Below, piece after piece: positions 29,949 to 39,394 of a stretch of DNA of 64,000 bases (positions are counted from its first letter, which is position 1; every line of letters starts with the position of its first letter). This stretch comes from Actinoplanes subtropicus. Its GTDB lineage: Bacteria > Actinomycetota > Actinomycetes > Mycobacteriales > Micromonosporaceae. The stretch spans positions 124,001 to 188,000 of the forward strand of contig NZ_JOJL01000016.1 in assembly GCF_000721705.1 (NCBI RefSeq). The letters run 5' to 3'. Below the pieces are notes generated by a model that made no database searches, was not told where the DNA came from, and saw only the letters and a list, made by a program, of their open reading frames with translations. Position numbers and translations under genes: made by a program.

Positions 29949-30280
29949 ACGAGCCTATTCAAGTCAAGCAATCAGATCATGTGGGTCGCAACGTAGTGGA
30001 CAATTTTGAGACGGCCGTAAGGCGTGCGGGCGAGACCGCCGGGTACATCGTTGCCTTCAGCTTCGCTCGGGGATCTCACGAGGAAGCCGCACGGGCGCGC
30101 CGAGCTGACGGACTTGACATTCGGCTCGTTACCATTAAGCAGCTATTGAGTCCGGACGCATCGACGGTAGCGGCAGGTTTGGCAACGGTGACCGACCTTC
30201 CACTTCCCCCCTCTCGTCGCGCAAATGAACGTCCGCGTGCTGACGAGTTGGTCAGGAGTGACAGACGCAACACGGCGTAG
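29915..30280 (+). CDS. Restriction-nuclease-like C-terminal domain of the methyltransferase (second frame)
   Basis: Reads GDLGIDGY ... EPIQVKQSDHVGRNVVDNFETAVRR ... YIVAFSFARGSHEEAARARR. This is the C-terminal domain found fused to this methyltransferase family. GIDG followed by IQVK fits the D-xn-(E/Q)xK pattern of Mrr-like PD-(D/E)xK nucleases. There is no independent ribosome site. It continues the upstream ORF in the -1 frame. The last ~35 residues are Arg/Pro-rich and may be junk reading into the adjacent IS remnant. Confidence 0.75.
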   Translation, partial: DLGIDGYSFMLNEPIQVKQSDHVGRNVVDNFETAVRRAGETAGYIVAFSFARGSHEEAARARRADGLDIRLVTIKQLLSPDASTVAAGLATVTDLPLPPSRRANERPRADELVRSDRRNTA

Positions 30281-30324
30281 TCCATCGCGCGACCCATAAC
30301 ATCATCCGGATCGCGTTGCAGCTC

Positions 30325-30435
30325 TACGTTCACGCCCAGGTCGTCGGCGATCTGCGCGATCGTCGCGCCCGGTCGAAACCGATACAGCGCCACCGCATCG
30401 GCGTTGAACTTGGCCGGATAGTGCTTGTTCACCAT
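30325..30435 (-). pseudogene. IS3-family transposase OrfA, N-terminal remnant
   Basis: The first ~37 residues (MVNKHYPAKFNADAVALYR ... ATIAQIADDLGVN) match the helix-turn-helix start of IS3-type OrfA proteins. Downstream the similarity stops abruptly. No OrfB or inverted repeats are visible. It is a relic of an insertion sequence. Confidence 0.75.
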
Positions 30436-30480
30436 GATGTTTCAGGACTCCTGATCTCCAGGACAGTCAAGTTCCCAGAT

Positions 30481-30717
30481 TCAAGTGTCCAAGATCAAGG
30501 TGCAACTACGACCGACGGCTGCGAGAAGTATCTGCCGCGTGGCGTTACGGACATCGGCCTCATCCTTACCCTGCAATTGTTTGGTTGGCATAGCCCAGGA
30601 GGAGACCTGCCCAAGCGGCAGAGCTAGCACTCCGGCTGCTGCAAGTGCGGTCAGGGGCACCCACAGCGCAGGCAGTTTCGCCGCTCGCCGGGCCGCCTTG
30701 AGTGAATGGCGTGACAT
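30481..30717 (-). CDS. Small single-pass membrane protein or truncated gene
   Basis: 78 residues from ATG 30717 (AAGAG just upstream). Basic N-terminus (SRHSLKAARRAAK), one hydrophobic helix (LWVPLTALAAAGVLALPLG), then a short hydrophilic tail. It ends next to the IS3 remnant, so it may be the 5' part of a disrupted gene. Family not recognised. Confidence 0.4.
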   Translation of the reverse strand: MSRHSLKAARRAAKLPALWVPLTALAAAGVLALPLGQVSSWAMPTKQLQGKDEADVRNATRQILLAAVGRSCTLILDT

Positions 30718-30852
30718 CTCTTGAGTAGATACGGTGAGAGCAACAACGGGCTCCGCACCTACCCCGCCCGCGCATTGCCTGCAGCTCGTTTTCCAGGGGC
30801 CGCGTGCCGGGTCGGCCACATCGCCCGGCATGCAGTGCACGCGGCAGCCACG

Positions 30853-31182
30853 TCAGTCCGCAGCCAACCGCGAGGATGCAAGGGCGTTCAGAGAGACTCC
30901 CTGCTCGGCGGCGCGGATTGCGAGTCGACGATGAACTTCTTCGGGAACACGAACCTGGAACTTCCCGGAGTAATGTTTGTCGGCGATCGCAGCGGGCGGT
31001 TCCTCACCAGACGCCAGCATCTCCGCGACGATCTCCTCAACGACCCGCTGGATACCGACGAACGCCTCCGTACGTTCCTCAGCCAGCCATGAAACCGACG
31101 GCAGTTCCGCTACAGTCCCGACGTACTCCCCGTCCTCCGCCGACCAGTGAACTCGGTAGGTGTAGTGATCCGCCACGCTCAC
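30853..31182 (-). CDS. hicB: HicB-family antitoxin
   Basis: 109 residues from GTG 31182, with GGAGG seven bases upstream. N-terminal HicB fold (YTYRVHWSAEDGEYVGTVAELPSV) and a C-terminal ribbon-helix-helix DNA-binding part (SGKFQVRVPEEVHRRLAIRAAEQGVSLNALA). It neutralises the HicA toxin and probably represses the operon. Overlaps hicA by 4 bp and lies downstream of it, the common hicAB order. Confidence 0.88.
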   Translation of the reverse strand: MSVADHYTYRVHWSAEDGEYVGTVAELPSVSWLAEERTEAFVGIQRVVEEIVAEMLASGEEPPAAIADKHYSGKFQVRVPEEVHRRLAIRAAEQGVSLNALASSRLAAD

Positions 31183-31430
31183 GATCGTTCCTCCAGCTTC
31201 TTGATCGCGGCCAGGACCTGCTTGACCTGGTACGGCTTCGCCTTGCCACCCTTGTCCTGGATATTGACCCTGGGGTCGCCGGGCCAGGGCATCTTGAAGA
31301 CGTAATGCGACGTGCCCTGCGACCGCGGCTCTCCGAAGTAGTGCCGACACACGAACAGCAGGTCGGCGAACCGGACATTGTTAGGGTTCCGGCGCATCTC
31401 CGCCAGGATCTTCGCCAGCTTGTCCGCCAC
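31179..31430 (-). CDS. hicA: HicA-family mRNA interferase toxin
   Basis: 83 residues from GTG 31430. Short basic dsRBD-like protein with the conserved active-site His in GTSHYVFK, preceded by a long helix (MADKLAKILAEMRRNP) and followed by PYQVKQVLAAIKKLEE. HicA toxins cleave mRNA. In this copy the usual DG(S/R)H glycine context is GTSH. Its stop overlaps the hicB start, so expression of the two is coupled. Confidence 0.85.
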   Translation of the reverse strand: MADKLAKILAEMRRNPNNVRFADLLFVCRHYFGEPRSQGTSHYVFKMPWPGDPRVNIQDKGGKAKPYQVKQVLAAIKKLEERS

Positions 31431-31577
31431 GCTCCCAGGATACCTCGCTCAGTATCATCGGCGATACTACTTGCTAGGCGCCGCGGTTCGCCTCGGACGT
31501 CGGCACAGCCCTGCTTTGATTGGGGTGCACGGAGTCCCGGGGGCAAGATCTTCTTCAGAAGCAGGCTGGAAAAGTGT

Positions 31578-31614
31578 TCAGGGCCGGTCTCCCTGAGCGG
31601 AAGACCGGCCCTGA
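31578..31614 (-). terminator. Terminator of tRNA-Pro
   Basis: A 13-bp perfect stem (31578-31590 with 31602-31614) with an 11-base loop, followed on the minus strand by ACACTTTT. Nearly identical copy at 27653-27689. Confidence 0.88.
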
Positions 31615-31627
31615 CCTGCAACTACCT

Positions 31628-31704
<77 letters not shown>

Positions 31705-31776
31705 AGCTGCCTGGAAATACTATCCGACGCCGGGGCGGACGCGAAATCGGTATCCCCCTAACCGCAAAATCGCAGG

Positions 31777-32673
31777 TCAGCGAGGTATCAAGGTGAGTAC
31801 CGAGGCCTCCGGGCGGCAGGCGAAGCGGATCGGGGCGGTGGGGTGGGTGCCGAGGCCGGCCGAGACGTGTAGCCAGGCGTCTGAGTCGGGCCAGCGGTGC
31901 AGGCCCTTGGCCATGTTGTGCGGGAGGTCGCAGTTGGTGGTCAGGGCGCCGTAGCCGGGCACGCAGACCTGGCCGCCGTGGGTGTGGCCGGCCAGCAGGA
32001 GGGCGAAGCCGTCGGCCGCCATTGCGTCGAGGACGCGGGAGGCGGGGGTGTGCGTGACGCCGATGTGCAGGTCGGCGCCGCCCGCGATGGGGCCCGCGAC
32101 GGACGGGTAGTCGTCCTGGTCGATGTGCGGGTCGTCGACGCCGACCAGTTCGATCGAGCGGCCGCCGGCCTTGATGACCGTGCGGGCGTTGTTGAGGTCG
32201 GACCAGCCGGCGTCCACGAAGGCGGCGCGCAGGTCCTCGTACGGCAGGCCGGTGCCCCGCACGTACTCGCGCTCGCCGGGCAGGATGTAGCGCAACGGGT
32301 TGCCCCAGACCGGGCCGGTGTAGTCGTTCGAGCCGAAGACGAAGGCGCCGGGCAGCGACAGGAACGGGTCGAGGGCGCGCAGCACGCCGGGCAGCGCCGC
32401 CGGGTCGGCCATGTTGTCGCCGGTCACCACGACCAGGTCGGGGTCGGTGCCGGCCAGCGCCGCCACCCACGCCTGCTTGCGCCGCTGGTCGGGCATCATG
32501 TGCAGGTCCGAGATGTGCAGGATGCGCAGCGGCTCGGCATCCGGCTCGAGGACCGGCACGTCGAAGCGGCGCAGGGTGAAAAGGTTCCGCTCGATCAGCG
32601 ACGAATAGGCGAAGGTGGCCGCTCCGGCCGCCGCCACACCGGCGGCCAAGGCAATAAGGGGACGCTTACGCAT
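31777..32673 (-). CDS. Membrane-anchored metallophosphoesterase
   Basis: 298 residues from ATG 32673 ([23 protein letters not shown]). One N-terminal TM/signal helix precedes a calcineurin-like phosphoesterase domain with [19 protein letters not shown] (usually GNHD or GNND), GVTHTP and GHTHGGQ metal-binding motifs. Related to the YkuE/YaeI group, which in some bacteria act on lipid-linked substrates; the substrate here is unknown. Divergent from yqeY with about 25 bp between starts. Confidence 0.9.
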   Translation of the reverse strand: MRKRPLIALAAGVAAAGAATFAYSSLIERNLFTLRRFDVPVLEPDAEPLRILHISDLHMMPDQRRKQAWVAALAGTDPDLVVVTGDNMADPAALPGVLRALDPFLSLPGAFVFGSNDYTGPVWGNPLRYILPGEREYVRGTGLPYEDLRAAFVDAGWSDLNNARTVIKAGGRSIELVGVDDPHIDQDDYPSVAGPIAGGADLHIGVTHTPASRVLDAMAADGFALLLAGHTHGGQVCVPGYGALTTNCDLPHNMAKGLHRWPDSDAWLHVSAGLGTHPTAPIRFACRPEASVLTLIPR

Positions 32674-32698
32674 GACGGCAAGAGTAGTTTCTCCGTCC

Positions 32699-33154
32699 AT
32701 GGGAACGCTGAAAGACCGCCTGAACGATGACCTGCACACCGCCATGAAGGCGCGCGACGAGCTGACCACCGCGACGCTGCGGATGACCCTGGCCGCCGTC
32801 CGCAACGCCGAGGTGGCCGGCAGCGAGGCGCGCGACCTCTCCGACGACGAGGTGCTGGCGGTCCTCACCAAGGAGTCGAAGAAGCGCCGCGAGGCGGCCA
32901 CCGCCTTCGCCGACGCGGACCGGCCCGAGCAGGCGGCCAAGGAGCGCTCCGAGGGCGAGGTGATCGACCGCTACCTGCCCAAACAGCTCACCGACGAGGA
33001 GATCGCCGAGCTGGTCGCCGAGGCACTGGCGGCCGGCGGTTTCACCGGCCGCGCCCACATGGGCCCGGCGATGAAGGCGGCTCAGGCCGCGGTGGCCGGC
33101 CGCGCGGAGGGCGGCCGAGTGGCCGCCGAGGTCCGGCGTCAGCTGGGTGCCTGA
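32699..33154 (+). CDS. GatB/YqeY domain protein
   Basis: 151 residues, helical, YqeY family (related to the tail domain of GatB amidotransferase). ATG 32699. Seen: TLKDRLNDDLHTAMKARD, TLRMTLAAVRNAEV, AAKERSEGEVIDRYLPKQLTDEEI, and the C-terminal MGPAMKAAQAAVAGRAEGGRV. Function in this form is uncertain. Possible role in tRNA-linked amidation is a family suggestion only. Confidence 0.93.
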   Translation: MGTLKDRLNDDLHTAMKARDELTTATLRMTLAAVRNAEVAGSEARDLSDDEVLAVLTKESKKRREAATAFADADRPEQAAKERSEGEVIDRYLPKQLTDEEIAELVAEALAAGGFTGRAHMGPAMKAAQAAVAGRAEGGRVAAEVRRQLGA

Positions 33155-33182
33155 CCTCACGCCGCTTTTGCCGTACGGCGTG

Positions 33183-33219
33183 AAGCCGCCCCACCCGCAG
33201 CAGCGGGTCGGGCGGCTTT
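33183..33219. terminator. Bidirectional terminator between yqeY and the PBP gene
   Basis: AAGCCGCCC and GGGCGGCTT arms, extended by ACCCG/CGGGT, with a CAGCAG loop and a TTT on the right and AAG on the left. Lies between convergent genes. Confidence 0.85.
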
Positions 33220-33231
33220 CCGATCTGTGGG

Positions 33232-35667
33232 TCAGCGTCCTGGTCTGGTGGGGCGGATGGTGGGGGTGGGGAAGGTCGGGTTGGTCGAGGGGTTGGTTCG
33301 GGTCTGGGCGCCCTGGCCGTTGCTCACCTCGATGACCACGACGCCGCCCTTGATGGTGCGGCCGCTCGGGTTGGTGTCGGCGGCGGTGCCGGCCGGGCAG
33401 GTGGAGTCGACCGTGTTGCCGACCGAGACGTCGAAGCCGGCGCCCTCGAGGCGGTCCTTGGCGTCGCCGATCGAGTCGCAGGAGACGTCGGGGATGGAGC
33501 GCTGATCGCCGTACGCAATCTTCTCGTTGTCCGGGGTTTTGAATTGGACCTTGGGTTTGCCGTCCATGAAGTCGGCCAGCGTGTTCCAGACGGCCGGGTT
33601 CACGATCTGGTGGGACATCCGGTCGGGGTGGTCCTGGTAGTCGGGGTTGACCAGGTAGCCGGCCACGACCAGGGAGGTGGTGCCGGCGATCAGGGCGGCC
33701 GTCTTGTCGCGGTCGGTGGTGCCGGTCTTGCCGAAGACCGGGTGCTTCACGACGCCGTGGGTCTGGCCGGCCGTGGTGCCTCGGCACTGGCCCAGCTGGG
33801 CCGAGTCGCCGACCGGGCAGCGGGCCGCATCCAGCGCCGCGCGCGCCACGTCCTTGCTGGTCGCGCGGATGCAGTGGGACTTGCCGACGTCGAGCTTCTC
33901 GTTGGTCTGGGTGGTGATCTGCTCGATCGGGGTGGGCTCGCAGTACATGCCGTCGCCGGCCAGCGTTGCGTACGCGTTCGCCATGTCCAGCGGCGTCGAC
34001 GCGGACACGCCCAGGGTGAACGCGCCCCACTGGTTGGCGCTGCCGGGGCTGGCCAGGTCGGCGTCCTGCTTCACCCGGAACTGGACGCCGAAGCGCTTGG
34101 CGACGGCCACTACGTTCTCCGCGCCGACGGTCTGCTCGAGCGGGACGAAGTACGTGTTCACCGAGTTACCGAAGCCGGTCCACATGTTGTAGACGCCCGC
34201 TTCACCCTCGCCCGCGTTGCCGGGGCACCAGAAGTGCGTGCCCGCACAGGCGGACGGGCTGCTCGGGTCGATGATGTAGTTCGACCGGAACTGCTTGGGC
34301 GCGTTGATCGTGTAGCCGAGCGGATAACCCTTCTCCAGGGCCGCGACCATGGTGAACATCTTGAACACCGAGCCGGCCTGGTAACCGGTGATGTCGCCGC
34401 CGCCGGTCAGCAGCGGGTTCGTGGTGTTCGGATAGGTGCCGCGGATGCCCTGGCCGGCCTTCCGCGGGTCGGAGGACATCTCGTTCTGCGGGTGCGCCGG
34501 GTCGTCGAGCTTGTACTTCCGGTTGGCGGCCAGCGCGCGGACCTTGCCGGAGCCGGGCTCGACGGCCGCCACGAGCAGCGCGTTCTTGTTGTCGTCCTGG
34601 ATCTCGTCGGAGATGTTCGCCCGGGCCGACGTCTGGGCCTTCACGTCGAGCGTGGTGACGATGCGGTAGCCGCCGCTCTTCAGGCGACGCTCCCGGTCGT
34701 ACGGCGTCTGGCCGAACTCTTCCCGGCCCATCCACCAGCGGTAGAAATAGTCGCAGAAGAAGCCCCACGCGTTCTTCGCCACCGAGATGCAGCCGTTGCC
34801 GACCGGCTTGACCGTTCGCGGGATCGGCTCCTTGACCGCCTTGTCGGCCTCCGCCTGGGTGATCATGCCCATCGTGACCATGCCGGGGATGACGTAGTTG
34901 TTGCGGCGCTCGAGGATCTGCTTGTACCCGTCGGGGGTGGTCGGGTTGAAGCTGGACGGCGCCTTGACCATGCCGGCGAGCATGGCGGCCTGGCCGATCG
35001 TGAGGTCCTTCGGCTTCTTGTTGAAGTAGACCTGACTGGCGGCGAAGACGCCGTACGCCTGGGCGCCGAACGGGGCGATGTTCAGGTAGCGCTCGAGGAT
35101 CTGGTCCTTCGTGAGCTCCTTCTCGATCTGCAGCGCGTACTTCATCTCGGTGAGCTTGCGCTTCGGCGTGTCCTTGGTGGCGTCCACGACCTCCTGCGGG
35201 TTGGTCGCCGAGTACGCCAGCCCCATCCGGACCCACTGCATGGTGATCGTGGAGGCGCCCTGCCGGGCCTTGCCGTTGTTGTTGTTGACGAACGCCCGGG
35301 CCACGCCCTTCAGGTCGACGCCGTTGTGGTGGTAGAAGTCCCGGTCCTCGGCCGCCACGATCGCTTTGCTCATGTACGGCGAGATGTCCTTGAGCGGGAC
35401 GTCGCTGCGGAACTCGTCGTAGAACTGGGAGATCTGCGTCTTGTTGTCGGACGCGTAGATCCGGGTGATCTGCGGGGAGTTGAAGTCCTTGAGCTCGCTG
35501 GGCAGACTCGCGAACGATTCGCCACCGGCCTTGACGGCCAGCCCGGACATGGCCGCCGCCGGGAAGGCCGCGGCCGCGACCACGAGGCCGGCGAGGAGAC
35601 CGCACACCAGTAGTGAGCTGCCGTTGGCGAAAATGTTGTGATCGCGTCTGCGCATCCAGGAGGTCAC
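33232..35667 (-). CDS. Class A penicillin-binding protein with PASTA domain (PonA2-like)
   Basis: 811 residues. Bifunctional peptidoglycan polymerase. TM anchor (about 18-40), glycosyltransferase domain (EDRDFYHHNGVD near residue 107; GASTITMQ), transpeptidase with SVFK (active-site Ser about 432), SVN (about 502) and KTGTT (about 646), then one PASTA domain (about 722-785) and a Pro/Thr-rich tail. Start at GTG 35667 is uncertain; the ATG four codons downstream (MRRRDHN) is an alternative. Next to wblA and the ArsA-like ATPases, as ponA2 is next to whiB4 in mycobacteria. Confidence 0.95.
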   Translation of the reverse strand: MTSWMRRRDHNIFANGSSLLVCGLLAGLVVAAAAFPAAAMSGLAVKAGGESFASLPSELKDFNSPQITRIYASDNKTQISQFYDEFRSDVPLKDISPYMSKAIVAAEDRDFYHHNGVDLKGVARAFVNNNNGKARQGASTITMQWVRMGLAYSATNPQEVVDATKDTPKRKLTEMKYALQIEKELTKDQILERYLNIAPFGAQAYGVFAASQVYFNKKPKDLTIGQAAMLAGMVKAPSSFNPTTPDGYKQILERRNNYVIPGMVTMGMITQAEADKAVKEPIPRTVKPVGNGCISVAKNAWGFFCDYFYRWWMGREEFGQTPYDRERRLKSGGYRIVTTLDVKAQTSARANISDEIQDDNKNALLVAAVEPGSGKVRALAANRKYKLDDPAHPQNEMSSDPRKAGQGIRGTYPNTTNPLLTGGGDITGYQAGSVFKMFTMVAALEKGYPLGYTINAPKQFRSNYIIDPSSPSACAGTHFWCPGNAGEGEAGVYNMWTGFGNSVNTYFVPLEQTVGAENVVAVAKRFGVQFRVKQDADLASPGSANQWGAFTLGVSASTPLDMANAYATLAGDGMYCEPTPIEQITTQTNEKLDVGKSHCIRATSKDVARAALDAARCPVGDSAQLGQCRGTTAGQTHGVVKHPVFGKTGTTDRDKTAALIAGTTSLVVAGYLVNPDYQDHPDRMSHQIVNPAVWNTLADFMDGKPKVQFKTPDNEKIAYGDQRSIPDVSCDSIGDAKDRLEGAGFDVSVGNTVDSTCPAGTAADTNPSGRTIKGGVVVIEVSNGQGAQTRTNPSTNPTFPTPTIRPTRPGR

Positions 35668-35938
35668 CCGAGCAGGGTACGGGAACGGAGCACGCGTCGC
35701 CTGTCGAGAACGTCGTGCTTCGCCCAGATTGATTCTGCGCCTTCCACCCCGTGCGGCGCAGCCCCCCGAAGCGAATTGCCCGATACTCCCGGGCTATGGG
35801 TTTTTGAGGGACAACGTTGCGTAATCGCCCGACTACAGAGCATGATGGTCCGGCGAGCTTGTCGCACGACGTCTGCACGGCTTGGGGGACATATGCGGTG
35901 CGGGCGTCAGGGGGTAACGCAAGGGGGGACGTGTACAG

Positions 35939-36241
35939 ATGGGGATGATCAGCGACTGGCCCAGCATGGCGGCGTGTCAGAGTGGCGACCCTGACGCGCT
36001 GTTCGTGCAGGGCGCCGAGCAGAACGTGGCGAAGAGGATCTGCCGCAGCTGCCCGGTCCGCTACGAGTGCCTCGCCGACGCCCTGGACAACAGGATCGAG
36101 TTCGGCGTCTGGGGAGGCATGACGGAACGGGAGAGGCGGGCCCTGCTGCGCCGCCACCCGCACGTGGCGAGCTGGCGGAAGATGTTCGAGGCCGCTCTGC
36201 GGGAGTCCAGCGCCGACAAGGTGCTCATCCCGACGCGCTGA
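35939..36241 (+). CDS. wblA: WhiB-family iron-sulfur regulator (WblA/WhiB4 type)
   Basis: 100 residues. Four Cys at 13, 35, 38 and 44 (C..CxxC.....C) to hold a 4Fe-4S cluster, then the GVWGG turn and a basic C-terminus (TERERRALLRRHPH). Identified as WblA/WhiB4 by its place between a PonA2-like PBP and the ArsA-like ATPase pair, plus the N-terminal ISDWPSMAAC. WblA represses development and secondary metabolism in Streptomyces; WhiB4 is a redox regulator in Mycobacterium. ATG 35939 or 35945; GGGGGG at about 35922-35927 serves either. The 270-bp upstream gap should hold its promoter. Confidence 0.9.
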   Translation: MGMISDWPSMAACQSGDPDALFVQGAEQNVAKRICRSCPVRYECLADALDNRIEFGVWGGMTERERRALLRRHPHVASWRKMFEAALRESSADKVLIPTR

Positions 36242-36242
36242 G

Positions 36243-37358
36243 CTAACTCACCAACAGGGTGCCGATCGTCCGCAGCCCGTCGACGTCGTGAACGTCGGCG
36301 GGCTGCGCCGCGATCGAGGCGGCGGGGACGCCGGGGAACGCATCGGTGAACGTGGCCGCCACGCTCGCCTCGCGCTCGATCTGGCGCATCAATGCGGCGT
36401 GTACGCGGAGAGCGTCCGCGGTCATCTGCTGATCCGTCGCCGCGGCGGCCGCCTCACTGCGTTCCGCACTCAAACCAGAAATTTCCGATTTGTGCATGCG
36501 GTTGAGCACGACCCCCGCGAGCGGCATCCGCTCGGCGACCAGGCGCTCCGCGAAGTAGGCGGCCTCCCGTACGGCATCCTTCTCGGGGGCCGCGACCAGC
36601 AGGAACGCGGTCTGCGGGTCCTGCAGGATCCGGTACGTCTCGTCGGCGCGCTGCCGGAAGCCGCCGAACATCGAGTCGAGCGCCGCGACGAAGCCCGACA
36701 GGTCGGTCAGCAGCTGGGCGCCCAGAATCTTCTGCACCGCCCGGGAGAACAGCCCGAACGAGGCCGTGACCAGGCTGAACATGCTCTTGCCGGAGCGCGC
36801 CGGCGCGAGCAGCAGGCGCAGCATGCGGCCGTCCAGGAAGCGGGACAGCCGGGCCGGCGCGTCCAGGAAGTCGAGCGCCGAGCGGGACGGCGGGGTGTCC
36901 ACCACGATCAGGTCCCACTCGTCGGTGGCGCGCAGCTGGCCCAGCTTCTCCATCGCCATGTACTCCTGGGTGCCGGAGAAGGTCGAGCTCATGGCCTGAT
37001 AGAAGGGGTTCGCGAAGATCTCGGCGGCGCGCTGCGGGGTGGTGTGCTGCTGCACCACCTCGTCGAAGGTGCGCTTCATGTCGAGCATCATGGCGTGCAG
37101 CTCGCCGCCGTTCTCGCCGTCGATGCCCTTGACCTGGCGCGGGGTGTTGTCCAGCTCGCTGAGGCCCATCGACTGGGCCAGCCGGCGGGCCGGGTCGATG
37201 GTCAGCACCACGGTGCGCCGGCCGTGCACCTCGGCCGCGCGCACGCCGAGCGCGGCCGCGGTGGTCGTCTTGCCCACCCCACCGGCGCCGCAGCACACGA
37301 TGATGCGGGTGGCCGGATCGGCGAGGAGACGGTCGACATCGAGAGGTTCAGCCACCAC
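36243..37358 (-). CDS. ArsA/Get3-like ATPase (Rv3680-type)
   Basis: 371 residues. P-loop GAGGVGKTT (about 23-31) of the deviant-Walker SIMIBI family, DPARRLAQS switch, VVDTPPSR, and LVAAPEKDAVREA. Partner of the following ATPase gene, from which it is separated by 20 bp. The pair is conserved next to whiB4/wblA in actinobacteria. Mycobacterial homologues have been linked to glycerol/NO tolerance and early developmental control (from memory). There is no ars context, so arsenite transport is unlikely. Confidence 0.92.
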   Translation of the reverse strand: MVAEPLDVDRLLADPATRIIVCCGAGGVGKTTTAAALGVRAAEVHGRRTVVLTIDPARRLAQSMGLSELDNTPRQVKGIDGENGGELHAMMLDMKRTFDEVVQQHTTPQRAAEIFANPFYQAMSSTFSGTQEYMAMEKLGQLRATDEWDLIVVDTPPSRSALDFLDAPARLSRFLDGRMLRLLLAPARSGKSMFSLVTASFGLFSRAVQKILGAQLLTDLSGFVAALDSMFGGFRQRADETYRILQDPQTAFLLVAAPEKDAVREAAYFAERLVAERMPLAGVVLNRMHKSEISGLSAERSEAAAAATDQQMTADALRVHAALMRQIEREASVAATFTDAFPGVPAASIAAQPADVHDVDGLRTIGTLLVS

Positions 37359-37378
37359 GTACTCCAGGGTAATCAGGG

Positions 37379-38335
37379 TCAGGCCCGCATGAGTTCGCTC
37401 GCGAGCTCGTCCAGCCCGGCCCGGTCGGCGCCGCCGGGCAGGAGGGGGAGCTCGATCGTCGGCCGGCCGACCTCGGCCAGCTCCCCGCGCAGCGACTCCT
37501 CCAGGTCGCGCCGGGTGAGATACGCCTTGGCCTCGGCGGCCAGGCCGTTGACCGTGGCCGCGTCGACGGGCAGGCCCGCCTCGGCCAGGCCGCGCTTGAG
37601 CTCGGCCTTGGTCACCTTGCCGGCGGTGAGCAGCGCCGGGCGGGCGCCGTTCACGATGATCCGGCCGAGCGAGATGTGCAGCGCCTTGAGCTCGGCGATC
37701 GCGTCCAGCGTCTCCTGCACCGGCATCTCCTCGAGCAGGGTGACCACGTGCACCGCGGTGATCGGCGAGCGCAGCAGCGACGCGACGCCCTCGCTCTGCG
37801 TCTTGATCGGGCCGACCTTGGTGAGCTTCGCGGTCTCGGCCGTGACGTTGAGGAAGCGGCCGATCCGGCCGGTGGGCGGCGCGTCCAGCACCACGGCGTC
37901 GTAGATCCGGCGGCCGTCGTGCGAGCGGGTGGTCGCCTCCTTCACCTTGCCGGTGAGAAGTACGTCACGCAGGCCCGGCGCGATGGTGGTGGCGAAGTCG
38001 ATGGCGCCCACCTTGCGCAGCGCCCGGCCGGCCGCGCCCAGGTGGTAGAACATGTCGAGGTACTCCAGGAGCGCCTCCTCCGGGTCGACCGCGAGCGCGC
38101 GTACCTCGCCGCCGCCGGCCACCTGGGCGATCCGCAGCTCCTTGTAGGGCAGCGGCTCCACCTCGAAGAGCTGGGCGATCCCCTGCCGGCCCTCCACCTC
38201 GACCAGCAGCGTGCGCCGGCCCCCCGCGGCCAGGCCGAGCGCCAGCGCGGCGGCCACCGTGGTCTTGCCGGTGCCGCCCTTGCCGGTCACGACGTGCAGC
38301 CGCGCCGGCCATCTGCTGTTGACGTGCTCGCCCAT
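37379..38335 (-). CDS. ArsA/Get3-like ATPase (Rv3679-type)
   Basis: 318 residues from ATG 38335. P-loop GKGGTGKTT (about residues 17-25), VEVEGRQGIAQLFE, VLDAPPTGRI. Translated ahead of its partner in the same operon, the two probably forming a heteromeric ATPase. The in-frame extension upstream to 38386 was rejected, as it reads past the preceding gene's stop without a ribosome site. Sequence is Ala/Leu-rich but shows no TM helix. Confidence 0.9.
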   Translation of the reverse strand: MGEHVNSRWPARLHVVTGKGGTGKTTVAAALALGLAAGGRRTLLVEVEGRQGIAQLFEVEPLPYKELRIAQVAGGGEVRALAVDPEEALLEYLDMFYHLGAAGRALRKVGAIDFATTIAPGLRDVLLTGKVKEATTRSHDGRRIYDAVVLDAPPTGRIGRFLNVTAETAKLTKVGPIKTQSEGVASLLRSPITAVHVVTLLEEMPVQETLDAIAELKALHISLGRIIVNGARPALLTAGKVTKAELKRGLAEAGLPVDAATVNGLAAEAKAYLTRRDLEESLRGELAEVGRPTIELPLLPGGADRAGLDELASELMRA

Positions 38336-38358
38336 GCCCTCCACGGTACGGCGGGCTG

Positions 38359-39135
38359 TCAGCCGGAGACCTCGCAGACCAGCCACCCGGTCTTGCGGAT
38401 CACGGTGAACTCGAGGTCTTGCCGGGCCGTCTTCTCATCGCCGGTGGACATCGTCACCTCGACCGAGACCAGCGCGCGGTCCTCGCCGGAGTTGGACACG
38501 GCCGGCTCGTCCCAGCGATAGACCGGGTCCTGGTACTGGTCGGAGTAGCTCTTGATCTCCCGGACCCGGTCGGTGAGCTTGGTCGGGTCGCGCGCCTCGC
38601 GGCAGACCAGATTGTCGGCGGCGGACGCGTCCTGCTGGGTGTAGACGGCGGTGAGGAACCTGTTCACCGCCGTGGCCGGGTCCGGCGAGCCGGGGTTGTC
38701 GGCATCCCGGAGCAGGAAGTACGCCGAGACCGCGCCGCCGGCGCAGAGCATCAGCGTGGCGGTCAGCGCCATCGACACCCACAGCGCGCCGCGTTTGCCC
38801 TTGGCCGCCGGGGTGGGCGGGCCGGACCAGATCGGCTCGGCCGGCGCCTCGACCGCTTCGGTCGCCGGCGGGTATTGCCAGGCCGGGTGCTCCGGCGGCT
38901 CGGTCTGCCACTGGCCGGGCGCCTCGTGCCGGGCTTGCCAGGGCGCGATCACCTGGGTCCGCTCGGGGGTCACCGCCGGCATCATCGCCGTGGGCGCCTC
39001 CGCGTAATCCCAGGTGTGCGGCGGCTCCGGCGGGACCGGGTCGTCCGGCGGGATCGGCTGCGGCGGCTCCGGATCGGGCGACGGCAGCGGCGCGGGCTCC
39101 GGATGACCCGGGTGGCCGCCCTGCGCGTGCGTCAT
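38359..39135 (-). CDS. Membrane-anchored protein with Pro-rich cytosolic domain, unknown function
   Basis: 258 residues from ATG 39135 with GGAGGGCGAG ribosome site. The first ~120 residues are Pro/Glu/Ala-rich and disordered. One TM helix ([21 protein letters not shown]) is followed by a ~110-residue extracytoplasmic domain with two Cys and SNTF2-like or DUF4878-like composition ([24 protein letters not shown]). Upstream of the ATPase pair on the same strand, probably in one operon. Confidence 0.8.
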   Translation of the reverse strand: MTHAQGGHPGHPEPAPLPSPDPEPPQPIPPDDPVPPEPPHTWDYAEAPTAMMPAVTPERTQVIAPWQARHEAPGQWQTEPPEHPAWQYPPATEAVEAPAEPIWSGPPTPAAKGKRGALWVSMALTATLMLCAGGAVSAYFLLRDADNPGSPDPATAVNRFLTAVYTQQDASAADNLVCREARDPTKLTDRVREIKSYSDQYQDPVYRWDEPAVSNSGEDRALVSVEVTMSTGDEKTARQDLEFTVIRKTGWLVCEVSG

Positions 39136-39238
39136 CTCGCCCTCCGTGATCTCGTCGGCAGGTCTCAGCCTAACCAAGGCGGCCGTCGCGTGGGTCCTAA
39201 GCTGACCCGGTACCCGACGATTAGGGAGTCATCAGGCG

Positions 39239-39394
39239 ATGCAGAAGTGGGAGTACGTGACCGTGCCCCTGCTGGTCCACGCGACCAAGCAGATCCTCGA
39301 CAACTGGGGCGAGGACGGCTGGGAGCTCGTCCAGGTCGTTCCGGGCCCCAACCCGGAGCAGTTGATCGCTTACATGAAGCGGCCGAAGTCATGA
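39239..39394 (+). CDS. Small DUF4177-like protein
   Basis: 51 residues: MQKWEYVTVPLL, then NWGEDGWELVQVVPG and an YMKRPKS end. The WEY ... WGxDGWELV pattern marks the DUF4177 family. It sits immediately before ridA, like the small gene Rv3678A in mycobacteria, and its TGA overlaps the ridA ATG (ATGA), so the two are translationally coupled. AGGGAG is 11 bases before the ATG. Confidence 0.88.
   Translation: MQKWEYVTVPLLVHATKQILDNWGEDGWELVQVVPGPNPEQLIAYMKRPKS

Noticed and set aside
31079..31621. Minus-strand 180-residue ORF over hicA and the tRNA terminator
   Set aside because: hicA and hicB are well supported in the other frame; this ORF runs through the terminator.
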